A stretch of 64,000 nt of DNA from Armillaria gallica (lineage: Eukaryota > Basidiomycota > Agaricomycetes > Agaricales > Physalacriaceae): positions 6,386,001 through 6,450,000 of the forward strand of contig JBANDB010000003.1 of NCBI GenBank assembly GCA_037576215.1, in the 5' to 3' direction. Shown here one piece after another: positions 56,019 to 64,000 of this stretch. A program made the position numbers and the translations under genes. Positions within the stretch are counted from its first letter, which is position 1; each line of letters starts with the position of its first letter. Under the pieces are notes generated by a model, which was given only the letters and a program-made list of their open reading frames with translations, was not told the origin of the DNA and made no database searches.

Positions 56019-56431
56019 GCGTTTAGAGTCTTCGTGTGCGAGAACATTCTTTTTCTAATTGCCCCCCTCCCTCTGTTGTCGCGTGTGTCCGTGGCTGTGC
56101 TCCTGACCGCAACTGTCAAGTCAGAATTTCTGATAAGTAATCGCACCTCCATTCTCCATACAGAGAGGTGAGTGATCTCTGGTTCCGCTGTACAGGCTGT
56201 AACGGAAGAATGTAGTGACACCGCCCTTTGTCTTGTTGCTGCAAGTCTTTGCCCATTTCGAAATATTACCACGAGGAGGCGATTAGAGAAAGGTGATACA
56301 AAACAATTGTGGTTTTCTTCATACTGGCTACATCGATGTACAGAAAACATATAGAAAGCAAAGGAAAGCACAGGCAAAGCAAAACGTAGGACCAAAAAGA
56401 TTAAAATCCATGATGAAGTAAATGACCAACT

Positions 56432-57377
56432 TCATTCCTGATACCAGAGACGAGCATCCCTACGCTTTCCGTCAACAACCGGCGTCTGGTGAGGCATCTT
56501 ATCCAAGAAATGTACGAGGCCAGCATACGTTGTCTCTCTCGTGCAGTTGCCGGACCGGAGTGCCCGCACAAGTGAGTCCGTAAAAATCCCAATATACCCC
56601 TCCGCTCCGTCTTTCCCTTCCACCATTTTCGGTTTTGCCAACTGATAATCCTTGCAGGCTGCCAGGACGACGTATGAATCCATATCTGGGTACCAGTCCT
56701 TTGATAGAATGGATCGATAGCCAGGATAACCCCCCAAAATCTTTTCCCCAGTGAGGAGCATATCCTCAAGCGTCGTATGAGTCGTTCGGGAAGCCATTCG
56801 CGCTCCCGCGCCTCGGCTGACACTACCCGAGTGACAACAATCAAGAATGACGGTGATGCGTTGACCCTTGGCCCGAGAGATCTGCTTTAAAATGGTGTTA
56901 AACTCTCGGTCGCTGATGTCGGGGACTGATTTTCCATCATCACCAATGGTGTCGCGATCGATGGGGCAGATTGCTTCGATATATTTGAGCGCGTCACCTT
57001 CCCTTTCAAATGGGTGGGATGAGCCGTGACCGGAGTAGAAGATGATGATGTTGTCACCGTACAAGATCTCAGGGTTGTCAATGATGCTGAGAAGCGCGCC
57101 GATGATGTTGGCGCGTGAAGGGTTCATCGGATCTCCTGGGAATGTATGCTCCTTGGATCCAAGAAGCAGCTGGATGCGGTTGGGGGGGGGACACCAAGGT
57201 CCTCAGTCAGATACTTCTCCATCAACCGAACATCTGACACAACCTTGGAGCGGATAGGATGCATACTCGTTGATGCCGATAAGGACAGCGTAGGATCTAG
57301 AACCGTCGACACGGTATGGAGACTAGAGTGCTACCAATCAGCACCGAATACAATCACTGTGGTTGCGACTGACACCT
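56432..57377 (-). pseudogene. Metacaspase, copy b (5'-truncated, frameshifted)
   Basis: Nearly identical to 13038-13977. The catalytic segments FYSGHGSS and LDCCHSGS are intact. Two lesions lie upstream: GT is missing in the codons for GCVSDV (near 57240), and the G run near 57181-57190 has two extra bases; between them translation from the upstream exon meets TGA. Homology to copy a ends at 57377, at the 5' splice site of the intron, so the N-terminal exon is absent. Translation from an internal Met (MNPSRANI, 57127) would give 231 residues lacking the p20 start. Confidence 0.65.
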
Positions 57378-58110
57378 AGATCATGTCTGCGGTGCTGCTC
57401 ACTGCTTGCTGACACCATACTGGTTCAGCAAGAAGAACATCACAGAGGGACTGGGAACGGCTACACAAGTTAGCAAACGAGGGGGAATGCTCAAAGTTGG
57501 GAAAGGTGAAGGGGTTGTTCGCATTCAAGGGCAGGCATGCGTATTCTCATCTGCAATAATGTATCTCTAAACAATCTAAGCCAGTTGAAGGTCAGACATA
57601 CTCTAGGGCCATATGTGGCTGTATAAATTCGATGTCCGAGACTGCCATAAGCTTTGTCTGTCTCGAGGCTTGCATATTTTCGACGAGCGTCCTGGCTACC
57701 GATACGTTCAATTCCTGTTTACCGGCCTTCTTCCGCAAAATTTCGGTCTCGGTGGCCTCTCTTGCTATATCTCTCTTTGGAGGATTGAAATGCTCTCGAC
57801 TATCAAGTGATAATGGACCTTTCAATCGTCAAGAAACAGCGGGTACAATGTTTGCCAACCGAGGCAAAGGTTCTTGTCAACGCCGCTGGAACATTTGGCC
57901 ACTTTGACTGTCCTGTTTCGGCAGCTTTCTCCATTGATGCTCCTTTCTACTTGTCCTGACCTTACGGCACCTCGACATCGATTCACAGATCTTTTCAGTG
58001 CCATCATCGAACGCCTCGATTGTATATTGTTCTTTCTACAAGTTTTGTGCACTCAATGGGATTCCTTACGGCGACAAAGAGCAAGGTGTCCAGTGGCATT
58101 CTGCTGAGTG
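57378..58110. other. Intergenic, upstream of the kinase-like gene
   Basis: Single-copy sequence. Short frames on both strands (for example around 57613-57907) match nothing I know and overlap each other. Confidence 0.4.
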
Positions 58111-58116
58111 ACGGGT

Positions 58117-58123
58117 ATATAAC
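58117..58123 (+). promoter_or_regulatory. TATA box
   Basis: TATATAA, 66 nt upstream of the ATG at 58189 and followed by a pyrimidine-rich leader (CACTCACTCTCATC), a usual fungal promoter layout. Confidence 0.55.
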
Positions 58124-58188
58124 CAAGCCCTGCTAGAGTATTTCTTTATCCTCACTACCCACCCATTCCACAAGCACTCACTCTCATC

Positions 58189-58974
58189 ATGCCTCTGCCT
58201 TCATCAGCCAGCATAATCGAAGTCATCTTCCCCAGTCACGTCTCCAGACTGTGGTCCTGGGATGCCGTCAACGGATTCAATGATCCCCATACCCCCCTTC
58301 AATTCACGGCTCGTTGCGGTGAGACTCTCCGACGAAACATCTTTCGCGCCTCTATGCACCCATCCGGAGGCCAACCTACCACGGCCATTATCAAAATGTC
58401 GCACACTGAGGAGGAGTTCTCTCGCCTCCAGCAGGAAGCGAAGGTGTATGATAAAAACTTGAGAAATTTGCAAGGCACTGTCGTCCCCAAGTGTTATGGA
58501 CTATTCGCAACTAACAACCGTGGAACGAAGACCGGTTGTCTCGTGTTGGAGTACTGTGCCACTGCAAAAATTCTTAACCTTGATGAGTATCGGTTTGTTT
58601 CTTGTCTGTTATTGTGAGTGACATCCGGACTGAAGCCTTCTTCCAGTCAAAACGTTAGGGCTGCGATCAACAAAATTCACCAAGCTGGGATCATCCACGG
58701 GGGTCTCGGGCGCTCATCTCACATCCTGAGCACACGCGACGGAGTCCGCATCATCGACTTTGCCAACGCGCGGCGAGTGGATCCAAAATGCGCCGCTGCA
58801 TGTGAAGCGCAGTGTGAAGAGTTGGCGATTCTGAAAAACTGGTTGGTGGATGGCCAGCATTCAGACGATATGCTCCAAACGACTATGTCATCGACTTTAC
58901 CTGCCGTGTATATGCATCCGCGCCAGAGCCAATACGCTGACCTAAAGCGATCCCATAGGCCTGTCCGTTTCTAG
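58189..58974 (+). CDS. Kinase-like protein with degenerate catalytic motif
   Basis: Two exons, 58189-58592 and 58647-58974, joined by a 54-nt intron (GTTTGT..TTCCAG), give 243 residues. The N-lobe shows ATTAIIKMSH-like sequence with a candidate ATP-binding Lys in AIIK, a Glu in QQEAKVYDK and a hinge-like LVLEYC. The C-lobe reads HQAGIIHGGLGRSSHIL, then GVRIIDFANARRV. In active members of this small basidiomycete kinase-like group I expect HGDL; here the catalytic Asp is Gly, and the DFG position is DFA, so activity is doubtful. The C-terminal helical subdomain is short. Nothing suggests truncation: the start follows a clean leader and both exons are open. Its neighbour is convergent. Role unknown. 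Confidence 0.6.
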
Positions 58975-59074
58975 TTCGCAGGCCCATCTACTTATATCTG
59001 TATCACATTACTTAGTATCGCTAACACCATAGAGAAGTTGTATTGACAGGCAACAACGCTGCGTATATAGTCCT

Positions 59075-60691
59075 TTAGCAAACCTGGACATGCTTTGAAA
59101 CCATCTCTATAGCTCTGTTAATATCCGCATCGAGATCGTGGTGCCAAATTGGGTCCCACTGATTAGCCAATCTCTCCGCCTTCTCCGCCTCCATACCGGG
59201 TTGGTATGACTCGTAGACTCGTAGCGCTTGATTTGTCCGCTCGAGTACCCAATTTGCATGCGGCGACCTAACTTCTGAGTACGCTTGAAGTGCGTCCTGG
59301 AAGGCACTTGTTATCGTAACATGATATGATAGAATTCGATTACCTACCTCGATATTTGATTTAGTGACTTTATCGTTCTTGAGCAATTCGCAAAGCAAGA
59401 ACACATCCTCAAACCCCTGGCCAACGCCTGCTCCAAGATGAGGACCCATAGCGTGTGCCTAGGGTAGTCAGAGGAGAAGCAAAGTAAGGATAAATTGGGA
59501 CACTCACCGCGTCGCCAACTAGCACCACCCTACCGCGAGAGTAGCTTCCGAGGGGAGGGTTCAACGCGTGTATAAACCATTTACTGCATGCTCTCATATG
59601 GTCTACGATTATGCGGGCATCACGACTCCATTCTTTGAAGTGGTCCTGGAGCTCTCTGTCCGAGGTTGCCGCTACCCACGGAGATGGAAGCGGAGGCTGG
59701 TGAGGGATATCGCTCTTGGACACGAAAACTACCACGTTAATCTAAAACACATTCAACCTCCTGATTTACACGACTTTGATGAGCGTACTCTTTTATCGCC
59801 GTGAATGGGAAAGATAACGAAATGCTTAAAGTGGCATGAGTATGCAAGGCTTGAAAGAGATCTAGCTCGAAACACACTTTGTTCAATCCGGCAAACACGA
59901 TGGGACGTGTTGAAAGCACCGTCTGTAGCCCGGCTGCCTTTAGGTCTTCAAGCGATATGAGGCCTCTGTACGCGATTGTATTAGTGAATACCATATGCTT
60001 CTGTACGTCCTCCCCAACGACATAATTTCTTGTTACACTTCGGATACCATCAGCTCCGATTACCATATCTGCCTTGTGCTTTGTTCCATCCGTAAAACTG
60101 ATTACGGTGGTAATTTCCGTGGAAGTAATGGACACACAACGCTTGTTGAAGTGGACAGTACTGGGATCCAAAAGACCAACCACGGCATCCAAGAATACAG
60201 GTCTGTATATAGCGAGTCCCAAGTCATCCGGGGACATTGGAGGATACTGAATCATATTAATGTAGTAACTTTACTAGGTATGCGGAGGCCTTACTTACAT
60301 CGTACACGACTTTACTTTCATCCATTCCAGATAAGAATAGGATCTCTCTGTGGCCAGGACCCGGAGCTTTCGAGTGAGATAAGACAGTTTCGTATAATCC
60401 CAACCCTTTGAGGGCTCGTAACGCGTTAGGACCTTGGCAGTGTCAATAGAGCAGCATTTTCAGAGACAATACTAGGAGGAATATTCACCTAATCCAACTC
60501 CTGCTCCCACTTCTTCGAATTTTGACTGTGGTAAATCAACATCAGCTATGTGGACAAATACCGAGGTCCGAATTGCAGCGTACGCTTGCTTCGAATATAT
60601 CAACACAGATACCTGACCTCGATAGCGCAACCGCACAGGCGAGTCCACACATTCCACCTCCAACGATAGCGACGGTAAAGTCCTTTGTCAT
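59075..60691 (-). CDS. FAD-dependent monooxygenase, salicylate-hydroxylase-like
   Basis: Eight exons: 60691-60584, 60525-60489, 60432-60299, 60246-59878, 59824-59789, 59741-59508, 59458-59348, 59296-59075. They sum to 1251 nt, 416 residues plus stop, the usual length for the family. Motifs: GGGMCG (residues 11-16, GxGxxG of the FAD-binding Rossmann fold), Glu34 in DIFEAS for the ribose, the DG motif VIGADGIRS (about 155-163), and the GD motif VVLVGDA-AHAMGPHLGAGVGQG across the sixth intron (about 300-317). Such class A flavoprotein hydroxylases use NAD(P)H and O2 to hydroxylate aromatic substrates, salicylate being the type case; the substrate here cannot be told. Introns are 47-58 nt with GT..AG ends. 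Exon 5 is only 36 nt (HFVIFPIHGDKR). No break seen. It ends about 100 nt from the end of the convergent kinase-like gene. Confidence 0.85.
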
Positions 60692-60699
60692 GGTGGGAA

Positions 60700-61450
60700 A
60701 TGGGACTTCAACTTCAACGACTTCCACGCTTTTAAGTCTCCATCACACGGAGGTCATGGGTGACGCTGACTGACCTGAGATACGAAGTCGGAGCGAGGAA
60801 AATTCCATAGTTCTATCACCAGAGAATCCGTTTTACCGGCTGCCTCCAAAACTATACTTGGAGACACTGCTGGGGCCGATACATTTTCTTATCGGAAAAA
60901 CGAGGCCTCAAAATGTTGCGGCATTTCATTTTGATCTTGCAATGGTAAAAACGAGTTCAGAAAAAAGGCTGGATCATCTACATACTCTTTTAAGGTAAGG
61001 AAAAGAGTTCCAAAAACATAACGGGAAAGTTGTTTCCCGCAGTCAGAACAAAGGAAGCCAATTCGCAGAAAAGCAGCTATTTTTGGCACGTGAAAGCCGC
61101 GCCGAATAGGACAAGTCACGGGTTTTCATTGCGTTTTCCGTATCCCGTTGTTGCGGCATAGGTAACGAAAGTCACGACACTTTTAGAATGCCTCTTTCCG
61201 TCCTGAAAAGGAACCTAACCCAGCAGTGAGAACTTGAAAGCTACTTGAGCAACGCCGATCATCGGGAGGGCAGTTCGTCGGCAAATCCCGAGGGAATTTC
61301 GTCCACAACCACCACCTTTCACGTTCTTTCTGCTATTTCTGCCACAACACACGCCAATGAGCACTTCCTTACTTTTCTCGACGATTGAAGTGACGAGACA
61401 GGCCTTTTATCGCTCTTCACTCTCTTTTGCTATTGTAAATTTGAAGCCCA
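60700..61450. other. Intergenic, promoter side of the monooxygenase
   Basis: No gene recognised. The region changes to array-type repeats near 61450-61480, where CACCAAATCTTCTCGGGATT, also at 45.4 kb, appears. Confidence 0.4.
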
Positions 61451-61794
61451 TCGTTCCAGGACGTGAGCTGGCACCATCTATCGAGCACCAAATCTTCTCG
61501 GGATTCCAAAAGGTGATTCCAAATTTCAATTTCGGCAGTACTTATTGTGTATTCAATTTCTAGATAATTTTGGCTTATCTGGCAGCCCCAAGCGCCTCGG
61601 ATAGCGACTCTTCACCCAGCGCGTAAGCCCTCGCGCGAGGAGCCTGCCGACTTCTCCGATGCAATTACCACGCCGATAGTTGAACTGCGCGTGCTGTTGC
61701 TCCCACACCACATCCGTGCCAATCTCATACATGAAGAATGCCAGGGGATCGCATATAGGGCGCCATCTGGCAGCGGGAGCGCAATCCCAGGACG

Positions 61795-62160
61795 GTGACG
61801 ACAATGACAGGATGACAGTAGACGTTGGTCACAAGGGAGGGAAATGATTGGGGCAAGGCTACAGGGCGGAGGGATGGGATGGTCAGTGGGTACGAACGGG
61901 ATATGTCGAAGACGTCCAAATAGCTGCAGCGACAGCAACGCTGTTCTGTGCATTGACTACCATCCCTTGGATATCATATATGGTAGACGACGGCGTCCGA
62001 ACACGGGCTCCTGCCATCCTCCCACCTTCCTGCCATCTGTTTCCGCCACCGACGAAGTTGTAGCCGCCACCCAATGGTCCGTCCATCCCGCCTCCCGACG
62101 GCATCATGATCCAGCACTTCCGATATGCTGGACAACTCCTAGTACTATTGGATCCCGCTA
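61795..62160 (+). repeat. Repeat body segment K, diverged
   Basis: Shorter and more diverged than the other K copies; carries GGGCGGAGGGATGGGATGG and ACTACCATCCCTTGGATATC. Confidence 0.4.
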
Positions 62161-62399
62161 CTGGCACGTCTGGTGTATTAGCGCTGTATTAGGGAGCTTG
62201 TCTCTGTATATAACAGCTCACCGCGTGCACTCGGTTGTGGGCGTATATTTCATTTACAATTTGTACTAAATGGGCTCTACTACGAAACAGCATCCGCGCG
62301 CGTCATTCTGTCCTTCGTTCTTCTTCTCGCACACTCGTGATATCATGACTCTCTTGTCCTCCTCAGGCCCTGATATAGTTCGTCCCAGAAGCGAACATC

Positions 62400-62459
62400 C
62401 CATCCACATCATAGTCTAACGACTCAGAACTCCGTGCGCACGTTCGATTCGTGGGGTGG
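62400..62459 (+). repeat. tRNA-like module, family F4b
   Basis: CCATCC/GGGTGG; TAGTCTAACGA; CACG-TTCGATT-CGTG 62439-62453; mini-helix lost; T7 near 62488. Confidence 0.55.
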
Positions 62460-62734
62460 CAATATGTAGTCATGAAAATGAATCCATTTTTTTCTGTTCC
62501 GCACCCCTAGTTTTGAGATCTTTCTTGTTTGCATTAGAACCTGTACCAGTGTCAGGGTGCTTGTCTGTGCCCACTGCGCGCACTCGGCTGTGGGCCTATA
62601 TTTTATTCACAATTTGTATTAGATGGGTTCTACTACGAAATATCATCTGCGCGCGACCTTCTGTCCTTCGTTCTTCTTCCCGTCCTCCTGGAAATCCCGT
62701 CGCCTTGATATAACTTGGCCCAGAAGTGAACATC

Positions 62735-62794
62735 CCATCCACATTATAGCCTAACGACACAGAAGTCAGTGCACACGTTCGATTCGTGGGGTGG
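62735..62794 (+). repeat. tRNA-like module, family F4b
   Basis: CCATCC/GGGTGG; A box TAGCCTAACGA; GAC-ACAGAA-GTC; CACG-TTCGATT-CGTG 62774-62788; T7 near 62824. Confidence 0.6.
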
Positions 62795-63046
62795 TACTCA
62801 GCGATTAGTATCTAATGCATCAGTTTTTTTCTGCTCTGTACCCCTCGTTTTGAGTTCTCTCTTGTTCGCAGGGCCTCACTGTATCATATCGCCCTCTCCC
62901 ACAGACACTCAATCCGTGCAGCAAGATATCATCCGCGCACATCATTCTATCTTTCGGGTTTCCTCCTTCATTCTGCACACTCGTGATAGAGTCATGACTC
63001 TCTCGTCCTCCTAGCATTGATATAGCTCGTCCCAGAAGTGAACATC

Positions 63047-63106
63047 CCATCCACATTATAGTCTAACGACCTAAAAGTCTGTGCACACGTTCGATTCGTG
63101 GGGTGG
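63047..63106 (+). repeat. tRNA-like module, family F4b
   Basis: CCATCC/GGGTGG; TAGTCTAACGA; GAC-CTAAAA-GTC; CACG-TTCGATT-CGTG 63086-63100; T6 near 63129. Confidence 0.6.
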
Positions 63107-63442
63107 TACTCAACGATAAAGCGATATCTTTTTTCTGCTATATACCCCTTGGTTTGAGTTCTTTCTTGCCGCTGCATCACATCCACACGGATACCCGATT
63201 CTCGGATAAGGTGCAGCAATTTGTCCATAAACCGACGCTCGTCGCGAACTAATTAAATTATATCATTTCATCCTGGTTTCGGCGATGACCCTTCCAACTC
63301 GAAGTACTGGTGAACTGCTGACTAACAAACTCACCTCTCTCTCTTCTCTTAGAGGAGGGATGGGTCATTTGATTTGACGTACGAGAGAGGATGCGCGTTA
63401 TCCTTGACACGTCCCCTTCGTCGGACATCCCAGCCCAGATAA

Positions 63443-63493
63443 TTCGACCAGTGGGTATGCATAAATTACTGGGTTCGGTTCCTAGAGGTCGAG
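63443..63493 (+). repeat. tRNA-like module, family F9, fully paired
   Basis: 51 nt like the 38.15 kb copy. TTCGACC/GGTCGAG ends intact; the T-stem CTGGG/CCTAG still pairs through a G-T although two positions changed, loop TTCGGTT. Confidence 0.6.
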
Positions 63494-63599
63494 TTCAACA
63501 GGTCAGTCCGCATTTTTTACGTGTGACCACAATGCTCGTCCACTGCGTCCGAACGAAAGCGACGATGTTCTCTCGCTTGCTTCCGGCTTCCCTTGTTCA

Positions 63600-63633
63600 T
63601 GGATACACTAGGTTCGAGTCCTGGAGGTGGATG
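63600..63633 (+). repeat. tRNA-like module, family F7, A box lost
   Basis: CTAGG-TTCGAGT-CCTGG 63608-63624 (one T-G pair), AGGTGGAT; the GTCTAACC segment is missing. Confidence 0.45.
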
Positions 63634-63747
63634 GATTGGATAAAGGCGGATGTTTATAAATTTGTTTTATCCCTCCACTGCGTTGAACGAGCAGCCCAAC
63701 ATTGGTTGTCCGGAAAGTTGAAGGTTCATTCCGGCTGCTTTGTTGTC

Positions 63748-63798
63748 TCGTGGCCCAAGCGTTGGGTGCCCTAGGTTCGAGTCCCAGGGACGGGATTT
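63748..63798 (+). repeat. tRNA-like module, family F8, less compressed
   Basis: A box TGGCCCAAGCG (63751-63761), then GTTGGGTGCC and T-arm CTAGG-TTCGAGT-CCCAG (63771-63787). Surrounding sequence is homologous to the other F8 sites, but about ten more bases remain between A box and T-arm. Confidence 0.5.
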
Positions 63799-64000
63799 CT
63801 GAAGGAAGCGTTCTATATTTTTGCATTCTGAGATCGTGAAAGCAAAGGTTGAACAGAGCGTCTTCGTCTCCGGTTTGTCAATGATGCAATGTCTCGAGCT
63901 CAGGCTGGTGTTCGTGCATTCCAAGTGGCACGAGGATGATCTGGGCCAGATATCAAAGCATGCATAGGATTCAACGCAAGAAGGACATGTTCATGTGTGT

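Larger units (their letters stand above)
61450..64000 (+). repeat. tRNA-like module array, block 4 (runs off the window)
   Basis: Six modules, one K segment (61795-62000), three F4b copies in direct succession at 62.40, 62.74 and 63.05 kb, then F9, F7 and F8. The last part repeats the F4b-F9-F7-F8 order of blocks 2 and 3. Confidence 0.65.

Noticed and set aside
2730..63798. Canonical tRNA genes
   Set aside because: T-arms and A boxes are present, but no module has a normal anticodon arm or the 70-90 nt spacing of a functional tRNA.
63608..64000. Telomeric or subtelomeric end
   Set aside because: No TTAGGG-type repeats are present; the array simply continues past the window.

Overview
The window looks like a repeat-rich piece of a basidiomycete (probably Agaricomycete) nuclear genome. 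The evidence is introns of about 50 nt with GT..AG ends and TAAC/TAAT-type branch sites, a caspase-fold (metacaspase) gene, AIM9-like aminoglycoside-phosphotransferase-fold genes, a salicylate-hydroxylase-like FAD monooxygenase with seven short introns, and a small kinase-like gene with degenerate motifs. Fungal families were recognised from memory of their motifs; no search was run.

Layout. 1-0.9 kb: mostly unrecognised. 1.22-1.64 kb: truncated basidiomycete hypothetical gene (minus). About 2.2-8.1 kb: repeat array. 8.3-14.2 kb: F-box-like pseudogene, APH/AIM9-like pseudogene and a metacaspase gene (minus). 14.2-17.1 kb: low-repeat stretch with one gene remnant. 17.15-31.3 kb: array with an APH fragment at 22 kb. 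31.9-35.6 kb: second F-box/APH pair. 35.9-51.4 kb: array with a second APH fragment at 40.4 kb. 51.7-57.4 kb: third F-box/APH pair and a 5'-truncated metacaspase. 57.4-61.45 kb: single-copy island with two intact-looking genes (kinase-like, plus; FAD monooxygenase, minus). 61.45-64 kb: array again.

The arrays are the striking part. I located 72 short tRNA-like modules by eye, all on the plus strand. Each has a T-arm hairpin with a 7-nt (occasionally 6-nt) loop of TTCGANN type, i.e. a near-perfect RNA polymerase III B box. Most have an A-box-like sequence 25-40 nt upstream, but the space where an anticodon arm should sit is collapsed. They fall into about ten families that recur in fixed order (F1-F2-F3-F4, then F4b-F9-F7-F8). 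Several families keep acceptor-like pairing, show compensatory changes in stems, and are followed 25-50 nt later by a run of 4-8 T. In these entries F1..F10 are my own labels.

At a larger scale, about 17.5-35.98 kb and 35.98-55.75 kb are two head-to-tail copies of a unit of roughly 18.5-19.8 kb carrying array, APH fragment, array, F-box and APH in the same order. A third, partial F-box/APH/metacaspase copy lies at 8.3-14 kb. Gene copies inside the array are broken, often by different lesions, whereas the island genes at 58-60.7 kb look intact. The best hypothesis is a pol III-type tRNA-derived repeat system (composite SINE-like, or a cluster of TFIIIC-binding boundary elements) that has amplified by segmental tandem duplication and carried gene fragments with it.
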